Below, one piece after another: positions 33,007 through 41,054 of a stretch of DNA of 64,000 nucleotides. The notes below the pieces were generated by a model. That model was not told where the DNA came from, did no database searches, and worked only from the letters and a program-made list of their open reading frames with translations. Positions within the stretch are counted from its first letter, which is position 1. Each line of letters opens with the position of its first letter. The stretch covers positions 1 to 64,000 of the forward strand of contig CAZGPI010000003.1 of NCBI GenBank assembly GCA_964527595.1, in the 5' to 3' direction. The stretch comes from GWF2-38-10 sp964527595 (GTDB lineage Bacteria; Babelota; Babeliae; Babelales; RVW-14). The translations under genes were made by a program, and so were the position numbers.

Positions 33007-33465
33007 TTACTCTCCTTTTAGATATTTACAACGTCTAAAAAAAAGCTCTAATGCTTCTTTAAGTCCGGCATCTTGGATGTTTGATATAGTTGCAGCCTCT
33101 TTGCTATTTAACGTTGCATTATTTTCAGTATACGTCTTTCGCCGATGTTCAACAAGATATCGCTGGCGCAGATTTGGTTTGATGGTTTTTATATCGGATG
33201 TTACAAACCGGATTGTTTGGATTCTGTTTGCGCCAAGGCAAGTATTAATTTTTTGTTTAAGCATGCTTGAAAGAAGATGTAGTTCTTGTGCCCAAGCAGG
33301 GTGAATAACCTTAAGCAATAAGGTTTCATTATTAATTTGTGCGATGGTCACCTTATCTTTTAGTGGCCCCATAATAGTATCCCAATTTTGAAACAAGGTT
33401 ATTTTCCATTGTTGTTCTTGGGGAATGATTGTTACGAGGAGGCTTCTGATGGATGTTGCCACCAT
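33007..33465 (-). CDS. DUF721 / DciA-like protein
   Basis: 152 residues. The N-terminal half fits DUF721: WDTIMGPLKDKVTIAQINNE followed by LLLKVIHPAWAQELHLLSSM and LKQKINTCLG. In many bacteria lacking DnaC/DnaI this family (DciA) loads the replicative helicase. The C-terminal half is divergent and basic. First gene of the operon with the TPR protein and murG. Family assignment is by pattern; the helicase-loading role is inferred. Confidence 0.75.
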   Translation of the reverse strand: MVATSIRSLLVTIIPQEQQWKITLFQNWDTIMGPLKDKVTIAQINNETLLLKVIHPAWAQELHLLSSMLKQKINTCLGANRIQTIRFVTSDIKTIKPNLRQRYLVEHRRKTYTENNATLNSKEAATISNIQDAGLKEALELFFRRCKYLKGE

Positions 33466-33634
33466 AGTTCCTAAGTTATGTTTGTTGATGATGGTAAAAA
33501 AACTCGAAGCGATTATGTTTTATTTTATAATGGAATGCGCCAAAGCGCCATCGTTTCTTGAAGTCTCAAAATTTTGTGATTAGAATGATGCATAATTACA
33601 GTATTTTTTGGGTTTTAACCTAAGGATGTTTATT

Positions 33635-35224
33635 ATGCATTACGAATTTTTAGCACTCGTTCCTCCGTTAGTCGTTGTCATATTGGCAGGGATTACAAAA
33701 AACGTTCGCATATCGGTTGGCGTTGCCATATTGTCCGCTGGTCTTATTGCCACCGAGTTTTCAATACCTAACGCATTGCAGGTAATAGGCGCGCGTTTTT
33801 GGGAGGTTCTTGAACTAAAGACATTGACGTCTTGGGTTGCTTTTGAGCATTGCTCGTATTTGCCTATATGTGGCTTCTTGTTATTGTTGGGCATTATTAT
33901 CGAACTTATTCAGCAGTCTGGTGGTGCTTATGCTTATGGTAATTTTATTATCACAAAACTAAAGAGTGCCAAAAATGTACAACGCGCATCATTGTTATTG
34001 TCATTAGTTTTTTCTATGGACGATTATTTTAGTAGCTTGACGGTCGGCGCCGTTATGCGTCCTGTTACCGATCAGTTTAGAATTGCTCGCGTAAAACTGG
34101 CTTTGTTGGTTAACGTATTGGCATCTCCATTGGCCGTATTGTTCCCATTTTCAAGTTGGGGTGGGCAGATTATAACTTCGTTGCAACAAGCTGGTGTTGG
34201 CATTGCGGGAGCATCGCAGACATTAGTTATTCAAGATCCATTTTCGTTATATCTTGCGGGCATTCCATTTCTATTTTATCCATTAATGGCGATGCTGGCC
34301 ATTTGGTTTATGGTTGGGCGTGGTTTCTCTTTTGGGCTGTTGGCCAAGCATGAAACGATTGCAGCTAAGACCGGAAATTTGTTTGCGGGCAAGGTTTCAG
34401 TAACACGTCAGCCGCCAAAAGGATCAAATAACAGATCGCAAGCTGCTGTTGGTGATTTTTTATTACCAATCTTTTCATTGATATTTTCGGTTATCGGATT
34501 TTATTTGAACGGCTCGACTATTTTTTTAGCATTAATTAAGGGTGGTCTGCTGACGGTGATTTTTAGTATGTTGTTTTTGTGCATTAGGGGGCACATTGGT
34601 TTGTCCGATCTTCCTGGCATTATCAAGCAGGGAATTTTGCTTATGGCGCCTTGTGTTCTGGTGGTTGTTCTTATTTGGACATTAAGTACTTTATTGAAAG
34701 AAGATTTGCGTACGGGTAGTTATTTGGCAAGTCTTATAGGCCAACACTTTCCAGTTGTTTTCTTGCCGGCATTATTTTTCTTGGCCGCTGTTTTAATTTC
34801 GGCAACCATGGGGTCTGCTTGGGGGACCATTGGTACGTTAATGCCCATAGCTGTTCCTATGTTGGTTTCTTTGTCTGGTGTTATAACGCCGGTTACCCCG
34901 GGGCAGATTCTATTATTGTTACCGCTTATCGGTGCAATAATTTCTGGCGCTGTTTCTGGCAATCACTTGTCACCAATTTCTGATGTTATGTTTATGTCAG
35001 CAACCAGTTCTGGTGCTTATCATCTTGATCTTGTTAAGGTGATGGTGAGCTTTGCTATTCCGGTTGTTATTGCAACTTTTTGTGCATTTTTATGCGCCGG
35101 CTTTTTGACGATGCTGGGATATGGCGTGCTTGCTACGGTACTCATTTCACTTGCCGTTGGCTGTGCGCTTAATTTTAGCGTTATATCGGTATTGCATTGG
35201 TTGAGCCATCGAACGGCAAAATAA
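33635..35224 (+). CDS. NhaC-family Na+/H+ antiporter-like transporter
   Basis: 529 residues from an ATG (MHYEFLALVPPLVVV) that has AAGGA 8 bases upstream; an upstream in-frame start at 33608 is less well supported. About 11-12 hydrophobic helices. Family blocks: FSMDDYFSSLTVGAVMRPVT, PLAVLFPFSSWGGQIITSL and SATMGSAWGTIGTLMPIAVP, followed by SGNHLSPISDVMFMSATSSG. These are typical of the NhaC/malate-lactate antiporter family. The substrate is most simply sodium and protons but could be an organic acid. A perfect 17-bp terminator follows. Confidence 0.88.
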   Translation: MHYEFLALVPPLVVVILAGITKNVRISVGVAILSAGLIATEFSIPNALQVIGARFWEVLELKTLTSWVAFEHCSYLPICGFLLLLGIIIELIQQSGGAYAYGNFIITKLKSAKNVQRASLLLSLVFSMDDYFSSLTVGAVMRPVTDQFRIARVKLALLVNVLASPLAVLFPFSSWGGQIITSLQQAGVGIAGASQTLVIQDPFSLYLAGIPFLFYPLMAMLAIWFMVGRGFSFGLLAKHETIAAKTGNLFAGKVSVTRQPPKGSNNRSQAAVGDFLLPIFSLIFSVIGFYLNGSTIFLALIKGGLLTVIFSMLFLCIRGHIGLSDLPGIIKQGILLMAPCVLVVVLIWTLSTLLKEDLRTGSYLASLIGQHFPVVFLPALFFLAAVLISATMGSAWGTIGTLMPIAVPMLVSLSGVITPVTPGQILLLLPLIGAIISGAVSGNHLSPISDVMFMSATSSGAYHLDLVKVMVSFAIPVVIATFCAFLCAGFLTMLGYGVLATVLISLAVGCALNFSVISVLHWLSHRTAK

Positions 35225-35408
35225 CGCGATTCTGACCCCGCTCACACCCATTCGATTTCGCTCACTAATGCTCGCTTTACTCAGGGCGAACGGATTTGTT
35301 TCGCTAACAAAATTCAAACATTTGGCCGTTTTTGGGATGAACCCTGGTTTTTTGTGGCGGAGGGGACGCATTCGAAAATAGCAAAAATCACGATTTTACA
35401 TGAATTTT
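35225..35408. other. Intergenic stretch, possible decayed repeat element
   Basis: Between the NhaC stop and its terminator lie about 185 bases with a run of short C/T-rich motifs (CACCCATTCGATTTCGCTCAC, and GCGAACGGATTTGTTTCGC, a small palindrome GCGAA...TTCGC). A minus-strand frame crosses it but runs into the antiporter gene and has no ribosome site. I see no gene. The base usage differs from the neighbours, so an old mobile or repeat sequence is possible. Confidence 0.3.
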
Positions 35409-35460
35409 TATGACAAATGGCAAAAACACGCAATTTTTGCCATTTGTCATTTTTTTTGAA
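35409..35460 (+). terminator. Very strong terminator after NhaC gene
   Basis: A perfect 17-bp stem (ATGACAAATGGCAAAAA and its complement) with a CACGCAA loop and eight T. Confidence 0.9.
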
Positions 35461-35525
35461 TGGGATAAACTGGTATCCAGTAGTTGTTTTTTTACTATTA
35501 GGATATTTGTTTCAAGGAGGTTCTT

Positions 35526-36107
35526 ATGAACATTTTTTTAAAGGCGTGTAAACGCTCACTGTTAATTGGAAGTCTTTTAGGCTTCGGTTTGTTTTTTACG
35601 TCCGGATATGCTGCTATGCCTCAAGGAAAAGCGGTTGGGGAATCAAAGGCGCAAAAAGGATTTGCGGTAAAGGCTTCCAGTGGCGGAACCGGATTATTCA
35701 AAAAAATCTTGGTAATGGCCTTGTTGGCGTCGGCTCGTTGTTATGGAATGGCTGACGTGGGACTGGTTCCTATGGCTAAGGTGGAGTTTGTGGAAAGTTG
35801 TAAGATGCGCGCAGACTTCGTGCACGATTTTAGATATTCAGAAGCAGAGGCTGCCTGGTTTGATGCCAAACAAGCAGCCGCTCGTGAAACCCTTTGTTTA
35901 TATACGGATGATTGCTTAGATAATCCGAAATATTTAGAAAAAGCTGACGCTGCCACTGCTTTATTGGTTAGCAAGCTATCCGCAAACAAGGAGCAACTAA
36001 AAGAAGAATTGTCCCATTGTGAGATTGACCCTAATTGGGATTTACGTGAATCTTCTGATGGTAGATTTGTTATGAGTTCTAGCGTCTTCGAATCTCGGTT
36101 AAAATAA
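35526..36107 (+). CDS. Secreted protein of unknown function
   Basis: 193 residues. N-terminal signal (RSLLIGSLLGFGLFFTSGYAA) and a second hydrophobic stretch near residues 59-72 (LFKKILVMALLASARC), then a helical, Ala/Glu-rich region with four Cys (ETLCLYTDDCLDN). AAGGAGG 6 bases before the ATG is the strongest ribosome site noted in the window, suggesting high expression. No family recognised. Followed by a long terminator hairpin. Confidence 0.7.
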   Translation: MNIFLKACKRSLLIGSLLGFGLFFTSGYAAMPQGKAVGESKAQKGFAVKASSGGTGLFKKILVMALLASARCYGMADVGLVPMAKVEFVESCKMRADFVHDFRYSEAEAAWFDAKQAAARETLCLYTDDCLDNPKYLEKADAATALLVSKLSANKEQLKEELSHCEIDPNWDLRESSDGRFVMSSSVFESRLK

Positions 36108-36130
36108 CTGCTGCTATAAGCTAAATATTA

Positions 36131-36190
36131 AGGCGGCTGGTAATTGGTGACAATGATGATATTGTTGCTAGATTGCCAGCCGTTTTTTTT
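36131..36190 (+). terminator. Long-stem terminator
   Basis: CGGCTGGTAAT ... ATTGCCAGCCG with an inner GACAAT/ATTGTT stem, then eight T. It overlaps the end of the convergent metallo-hydrolase gene. Confidence 0.75.
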
Positions 36191-36983
36191 ATAAATCCGA
36201 AAAGCAAAATTCAAACATTTTACCGGTATGAAACGTTCCGCTGGCCGTTTTTGAAATGACGGCTGTTTGGTGGGGCATTTTTTCAACTAATTGGCTAATG
36301 GGAAGAAATCCTGTGCAGTGATTTGGTAGTAATATTTGAATGTTTTCTTTGGTGAATAATTCAATTATCTTGGTAATTTCTTCAGGGCTTGAATTTTTTA
36401 GATGGAGCCCTCCGACAAGTGCATAAATTGGAATTTGGTTATTAAATGCTTCTTTGGCATCGGCAAGGATTGTTGGCAATCCATGGTGAGCGCAACCAAC
36501 AATAACTATAAGGCCCTTGCCCTCAAGATATGCAACAAGGTTTATTTCGTGAGTTTTGAGTTGAGAATTAATAGTTGGTCGTTCTTTTATTACCCAAAGG
36601 CCAGGGATTATCTCTGTATTTTCTCTAACTAAATGTACGTCAGTATAAATCGATTTAAGCATTTTGCTTTTTGGCATGTGTTCGCCAAAGGCATCGGATG
36701 TACAATACATAGGTTTATTGGCAATATGATGGCTCACTTTTTCCATGCCGCCGCTGTGGTCATCGTGAGGGTGGCTGAGTACAAAGGCATCGATGGTTTT
36801 CAGCTCAATGTTGAGTTCTTTGGCGTTATGTAATAAAACATCACCAGAATATCCAGTATCAAAAAGAATTTTTTTTCCATCTGCCTCAATCAACATTGAT
36901 AAACCGTGTTCACCCCAAAACTGTTCGCTAGGAGCCGTATCTTCAACAAGAACGGTAATTTTTAATGATGCAAGCGAAGTCAT
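36189..36983 (-). CDS. Metallo-beta-lactamase-fold hydrolase (COG1237 type)
   Basis: 264 residues. Metal site seen as HPHDDHSGG (about residues 71-79), GCAHHGLPTI (about 161-170), GGLHL and NHCTG at the C-terminus. The pattern GEHGLSMLIEADGKKILFDTG with the late NHCTG block is that of the family related to the methanopterin-pathway phosphate synthase. The substrate in bacteria is unknown. Upstream by 13 bases lies the GyrI-like gene, so the two probably form one unit. Confidence 0.82.
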   Translation of the reverse strand: MTSLASLKITVLVEDTAPSEQFWGEHGLSMLIEADGKKILFDTGYSGDVLLHNAKELNIELKTIDAFVLSHPHDDHSGGMEKVSHHIANKPMYCTSDAFGEHMPKSKMLKSIYTDVHLVRENTEIIPGLWVIKERPTINSQLKTHEINLVAYLEGKGLIVIVGCAHHGLPTILADAKEAFNNQIPIYALVGGLHLKNSSPEEITKIIELFTKENIQILLPNHCTGFLPISQLVEKMPHQTAVISKTASGTFHTGKMFEFCFSDL

Positions 36984-36996
36984 TGGTTTCCAGTTT

Positions 36997-37473
36997 CTAT
37001 TTTATAGCTACAAAAATTTTGACTATTGAATGAGCATCATTTGTGCTTTTTGCATCATACCATTCAAAGTCGTTGGTGAACGTCCGCTCAAGGCTTTTAT
37101 CTTGCCAAATATCCATCCATGTTTTTCCGATAGCAGAAGCAAATGGGCCGGTAGCGGTAAAGACCGCGTATTTTGTAGCAGGAATTTCTTTGGTAACCAT
37201 TCCGGCGGGAATTGTGTCAGTCTTGGTTACAGGGCAACCAAGAATAAGTGAATAGTGCCCGGTTGTAAGCGAAAAATCTGAGCTATAGTTTGTATACAGT
37301 CCTAAAATTACATCAGGATTTGTTTTATTTGGTATCGTTGCAAAGAGGTTGGCTTTTTGCTGCTCTTGCCAAAATGTTGGGATTGCAGAAAAGCATTCGT
37401 TATTTTGATATGTCGTGCGGAGTTCGGCTCCCATGATGATCATGGCTGGTAATAACACTATTTCAAAGCTCAT
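36997..37473 (-). CDS. GyrI-like / AraC effector-binding-domain protein
   Basis: 158 residues from the ATG preceded by AGGAG (4 bases); the frame continues 21 codons upstream without a ribosome site. The pattern PAMIIMGAELRTTYQNN...IPTFWQEQ, GLYTNYSSDFSLTTGHYSLILG, IPATKYAVFTATGP, then WMDIW and FEWYD is that of stand-alone effector-binding proteins (GyrI/Cass2-like). These bind small hydrophobic cations or inhibit partner proteins. No HTH is attached. Probably co-transcribed with the metallo-hydrolase. Confidence 0.8.
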   Translation of the reverse strand: MSFEIVLLPAMIIMGAELRTTYQNNECFSAIPTFWQEQQKANLFATIPNKTNPDVILGLYTNYSSDFSLTTGHYSLILGCPVTKTDTIPAGMVTKEIPATKYAVFTATGPFASAIGKTWMDIWQDKSLERTFTNDFEWYDAKSTNDAHSIVKIFVAIK

Positions 37474-37629
37474 AAAGCTCCTAAATGATTTGAGCGAATC
37501 GATTATTTGATAAATACTATAAGCGTAATATGCCAAATAATTGGTGGGTTGTTAAGGCTTGGCGAAAGTCATGCCAGTTTTTTAGAGGACATCTTTTGTG
37601 GTAAGCTAATGAATGAAATTTATTGATAG

Positions 37630-37662
37630 AATGGATCCCGGATCGAGTCCGGGATGACAAAA
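37630..37662 (-). repeat. Single family A repeat upstream of the ligase fusion
   Basis: AATGGATCCCGGATCGAGTCCGGGATGACAAA, consensus stem with loop change. No inverted partner nearby. Confidence 0.85.
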
Positions 37663-37734
37663 AGAGGTAGTGCAACAAAGGGATTTCTGCAATAAGGCAT
37701 TGTAGTATTCATTTAAAAAAAAGGGGGATCTGGA

Positions 37735-40311
37735 ATGGTTTTGCTTGATATTTTACAGGAGAGTCGTAAAAAATATGCCGAGCATCCGGCATTAATTATG
37801 CGTGTTGGTTATCGAACGGTAACGTTAACATTTGCTCAGGTATATGAACTTGCGCAAAGAACGGCAGCCTTTTTAGAAGCTCATGGAGTTGGTAAGGGGG
37901 ATTGCGTGGCCGTTTGTGCGCCTAATTCTCCGTATTGGGCCTGTTTGTTTTGGGGATGCTTGTTGCGCGGGGTGGTGATTGTACCACTTAATATTCAGAG
38001 CACCGATGCGATGATTGCCAAGATTATTGAGCAAACAGGGGCGAAATTTCTATTTACCACTCGAGGCATGGCGTTAGGGGGTTCTCCAAGGGGGAACGCC
38101 TTGGAGGTATTATTGAAGCAGGCGGTTCCCTCCTGCACCTCCCTGGAACTTGCTCTTTTGGATGAAATTATTGCTCCATATGCGGGTAAAAATATTGAGC
38201 CCATAAAAACATTATCCGATGATTTAATTGAAATTTTATACACCTCGGGGACGACCGGTGAACCCAAGGGCGTTATGCTTACTCACCGAAATCTTATGAC
38301 AAATCTCCACGCGATACAGCAATGTTTAATGTTGAAAGAACAACATGAACGTGTTTTATCTATCTTGCCGTTAAGCCATATTCTTGAACAAATGGTTGGT
38401 TTTTTACTGCCATTTTCTTGTGGTGCGACAATTGTTTATGCGCATAGTCATGGAGCGATTGCTCAATTACTTGCAGAATTTAAGATAACCAAAATGGTTG
38501 CAGTCCCAGAATTTTTAAAAGTTTTGATGGCTCGTATTATGACTAAAGTTAACGATGCTGGATGGCAAGCGACGGTTAATCGATTAATGAAATTTAGTTT
38601 GCATATGCCATGGTGGATTCGGCGGTTAGTTTTTCGTCCAATACTTAAGCCGCTTGGTGGATGCCTGAATATGGTTGCATCGGGTGGAGCCCCGCTTGAT
38701 CCTGAAATTGAACAGCAATGGAATGCACTTGGCGTCCAAGTACTTCAAGGATATGGATTAACTGAAACTTCGCCCGTACTTACGAATAATACCTTTGCCG
38801 ATCATCGGCCAGGGAGTGTTGGGCGGGTTGCGGCTGGCGTCAGTATTCGTTTAGTTGGCGGTGAAATTCAGGCAAAGGGTGACAGCGTGTTTAGTGGTTA
38901 TTTTAAAAATGAACAAAAAACGCGTGAAGTTTTTACCGATGATGGATGGTTTATGACCGGTGATATGGGGCAATTGGACGCCGATGGTTTTTTGTTTATT
39001 AAGGGACGGCGTAAATACATGATCAAGGGTGCTGGTGCCCAAAACGTTTATCCGGAAGATATCGAGGAATTTTTAAACCGAGAATCGATGATTAAGGATA
39101 GTTGTGTTGTTGGCCTTGAGCAAACGGGTGGGGCTGTCCAAATTCATGCGGTATTATTACTCAAAGAAGCTTTGTCTAACGCCGAGATTGAGGCGTTGGT
39201 TAATCGTGTTAACGACCAATTGGCAACGTACCAACATATCGGTGGATGGAGTGTTTGGCCGGATGAAGATTTTCCGCGGTCGGCGACGCGTAAAATAAAA
39301 AAAGAAGAGGTAATTACTTTTTTGAAGGCTGGTACTGATCATGGGTCTTTTTCTCATGGTGGTCATGCTGCTGGGCGGTTAGAGATTTTGTTGTCAACGA
39401 TGACGGGCGTTCCTGCGGAAAATATTGAACCGACATCGCTTCTTGTACGGCAATTACATATGGATTCATTAATGACCGTTGAGCTTTTGGCACGAATTGA
39501 GGATGCCTTTGCTATTTCGGTTGATGGGTGGATTATTGGGCCAACTACCACGGTTGCCGATATTGAAGAGTGGATTAGCCACGGCGCTCCTGTGCAAAAG
39601 CCGGTGCGCTTAAAGGCATGGCCTCGATCATGGTGGGCACGCATACTTAGGGCAATTGGCCAACCAATTGTGGTTGGAATTGTGCGTTTGTTTGCGCGAG
39701 TACGAGTTGAAGGATTAGAGAATCTTGAAAAAATTGTTCCTAGGGGGTTTGCCAAGGGGGAACGCCTTGGCGATATGCCTGTCATCTTTATGCCCAACCA
39801 TGTAAGCATGATAGACCCCTTTTTTTTGATGGCAGCATTGCCCGCAAAAATACGCCGCCGCATTGCCTTTGCTTCGGCCGTTGACGTTTTGTACAAAGAC
39901 TTTTGGTATATAGTTCCGCTTACCGAATTACTTGCCTATACATTTCCATTTCCTCGTAAAGAAACAGAGAATGTTGTGCAGGGTCTGACGCTTATGGGGC
40001 AAGTTCTTGATCATGGCTATTCGGCCGTTGTTTTTCCCGAGGGGCAGGTTTCTCGCGATGGACAATTACAGCCTCTTAAAGCGGGCGCTGGATTGGTGGC
40101 AAGTCAAATGATGGTGACGGTGATACCGGTTGCATTGATTGGGGTGCCGGCAATTGTTGGGCCAGACAGCCTTTTCCCTTCGCATCGTGGTACGGTTGCC
40201 GTTCTTTTTGGTAAGCCTATAAAGATGAGCCGAATGACTTCTATTGCCCAGGCAACGGCTGAAATTGAAAAGGCGATGAGGATGACTCAAGAAAAAAAAA
40301 GAGATTTTTAG
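37735..40311 (+). CDS. Acyl-AMP ligase / acyl carrier / 1-acylglycerophosphate acyltransferase fusion
   Basis: 858 residues, three domains in one chain. (1) Long-chain acyl-AMP ligase, about 1-540: ILYTSGTTGEPKGVMLTH near 168, GYGLTETSPV near 340 and TGDMGQLDADGFLFIKGR near 405. (2) Acyl carrier, about 540-620: DSLMTVELL with the phosphopantetheine Ser578. (3) PlsC-type acyltransferase, about 640-858: the HX4D motif NHVSMIDP (His689, Asp694) and FPEGQVSRDG. The logic is that a free fatty acid is activated, held on the carrier and passed to a lysophospholipid, as in Aas-type membrane repair, with the carrier built in. Repeats insert SPRGNALEV plus QAVPSCTSLE (about 116-140) and PRGFAKGERLGD (about 670-681), between or outside motifs. 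Confidence 0.9.
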   Translation: MVLLDILQESRKKYAEHPALIMRVGYRTVTLTFAQVYELAQRTAAFLEAHGVGKGDCVAVCAPNSPYWACLFWGCLLRGVVIVPLNIQSTDAMIAKIIEQTGAKFLFTTRGMALGGSPRGNALEVLLKQAVPSCTSLELALLDEIIAPYAGKNIEPIKTLSDDLIEILYTSGTTGEPKGVMLTHRNLMTNLHAIQQCLMLKEQHERVLSILPLSHILEQMVGFLLPFSCGATIVYAHSHGAIAQLLAEFKITKMVAVPEFLKVLMARIMTKVNDAGWQATVNRLMKFSLHMPWWIRRLVFRPILKPLGGCLNMVASGGAPLDPEIEQQWNALGVQVLQGYGLTETSPVLTNNTFADHRPGSVGRVAAGVSIRLVGGEIQAKGDSVFSGYFKNEQKTREVFTDDGWFMTGDMGQLDADGFLFIKGRRKYMIKGAGAQNVYPEDIEEFLNRESMIKDSCVVGLEQTGGAVQIHAVLLLKEALSNAEIEALVNRVNDQLATYQHIGGWSVWPDEDFPRSATRKIKKEEVITFLKAGTDHGSFSHGGHAAGRLEILLSTMTGVPAENIEPTSLLVRQLHMDSLMTVELLARIEDAFAISVDGWIIGPTTTVADIEEWISHGAPVQKPVRLKAWPRSWWARILRAIGQPIVVGIVRLFARVRVEGLENLEKIVPRGFAKGERLGDMPVIFMPNHVSMIDPFFLMAALPAKIRRRIAFASAVDVLYKDFWYIVPLTELLAYTFPFPRKETENVVQGLTLMGQVLDHGYSAVVFPEGQVSRDGQLQPLKAGAGLVASQMMVTVIPVALIGVPAIVGPDSLFPSHRGTVAVLFGKPIKMSRMTSIAQATAEIEKAMRMTQEKKRDF
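38074..38107 (+). repeat. Family C repeat inside ligase fusion, N-terminal copy
   Basis: TTAGGGGGTT lead, CTCCAAGG-GGGAACG-CCTTGGAG hairpin. Read in a different frame (SPRGNALE) from the other family C copies (RGFAKGERL). Confidence 0.85.
38118..38145 (-). repeat. Family B repeat inside ligase fusion
   Basis: Reverse orientation; AGGGAGGT lead, GCAGG-AGGGAACCG-CCTGC. It lies 10 bases from the family C copy: the same C-then-inverted-B composite as in acs at 5270-5336. Confidence 0.85.
39739..39773 (+). repeat. Family C repeat inside ligase fusion, acyltransferase domain
   Basis: CTAGGGGGTTT lead, GCCAAGG-GGGAACG-CCTTGGC hairpin; read as PRGFAKGERLG. Confidence 0.87.
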
Positions 40312-40330
40312 ATTTTTTTTAACATGAAGG

Positions 40331-40358
40331 TTGATGTACAAAATTGTTTGTTTATAAT
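40331..40358 (+). promoter_or_regulatory. Sigma-70 promoter of first pentapeptide gene
   Basis: TTGATG, 16 bases, TATAAT, about 48 bases before the ATG. The stretch around the -10 box (GTTTATAATTGG) is nearly the same as in front of the second pentapeptide gene. Confidence 0.65.
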
Positions 40359-40405
40359 TGGTTTCGGTGAAGAAATTTTTAAACGAATAGAAGAAGGATT
40401 TGTAC

Positions 40406-40903
40406 ATGAATAAGAAGTTAATGGCAATTGCATTTGCAGGAGCTTTTGCAAGTTCTCAGTTAAGCGCTTTTAGTGAAACTGATTTGCGCAGAGCTTTGCT
40501 TTTGCATCGATTTAATGATGCGAGAATAATCGATGAAACCACGTGCGCTGAATTTACCGCAATGAAATTGTCAGACGCAAAAAAATTGATCCGCGTCGAT
40601 TTAAAATTGGCTGATTTGGCAAGAATAAATCTGATGAACGCAAATTTGTCATTAGCAAATTTAGCAGAGGCATCTTTGTATGGCGCCATCTTGAAAAATG
40701 CAAATCTGACTGATTCAAACATGTTTGGGGCAATATTAGTATGGGCAGATTTGAGCGGTGCAAATTTGACTGGTGCTGATTTAGGCGATGTTGTGTGGCA
40801 ATGGGCCGAGTTAAGGGGCACCAATTTTGCCGGCGCAAAAAACATGTCGGATGAATTTAAGGCATATGCAAAAGGCAATGGAGCTATTAACGTTCCTGAG
40901 TAA
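40406..40903 (+). CDS. Secreted pentapeptide-repeat protein, small paralogue
   Basis: 165 residues from ATG at 40406, with AGAAGGA 7 bases upstream; an in-frame TTG two codons earlier is ignored. Signal peptide MNKKLMAIAFAGAFASSQLSA. About 14 pentapeptide units A(D/N)L-x-x between residues 55 and 145 (ANLTDSNMFGAILVWADLSG) form a right-handed quadrilateral beta helix. The exported location is unusual for DNA-mimic pentapeptide proteins, so a structural or host-contact role is more likely. Paralogue of the next gene, including its control region. Confidence 0.85.
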   Translation: MNKKLMAIAFAGAFASSQLSAFSETDLRRALLLHRFNDARIIDETTCAEFTAMKLSDAKKLIRVDLKLADLARINLMNANLSLANLAEASLYGAILKNANLTDSNMFGAILVWADLSGANLTGADLGDVVWQWAELRGTNFAGAKNMSDEFKAYAKGNGAINVPE

Positions 40904-40920
40904 TATTAATTTTTGATATT

Positions 40921-40972
40921 AAGTAAAAAGAGACGGCTGACATTTTAAAGTGTCGGCCGTCTCTTTTTACTT
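40921..40972 (+). terminator. Terminator between the pentapeptide genes
   Basis: AAGTAAAAAGAGACGGC...GCCGTCTCTTTTTACTT, a long hairpin with a TTTTAAA-type loop and U tract. Confidence 0.85.
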
Positions 40973-40976
40973 AATC

Positions 40977-41004
40977 TTGCAATCAAAATTGCTTTGTTTA
41001 TAAT
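40977..41004 (+). promoter_or_regulatory. Sigma-70 promoter of second pentapeptide gene
   Basis: TTGCAA, 16 bases, TATAAT, about 50 bases before the ATG; same spacing and flanks as the promoter at 40331. Confidence 0.65.
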
Positions 41005-41054
41005 CGGCTTTAGTCAAAAAACATTTTTCAAAACAAACAAAGAAAGGTTTGTAC

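Noticed and set aside
35147..35371. Minus-strand frame of 74 codons crossing the NhaC end
   Set aside because: Overlaps a well-supported gene, lacks a ribosome site, and has no family pattern.
40456..40878. Minus-strand frame opposite the pentapeptide gene
   Set aside because: Mirror of the repetitive codons of the real gene.
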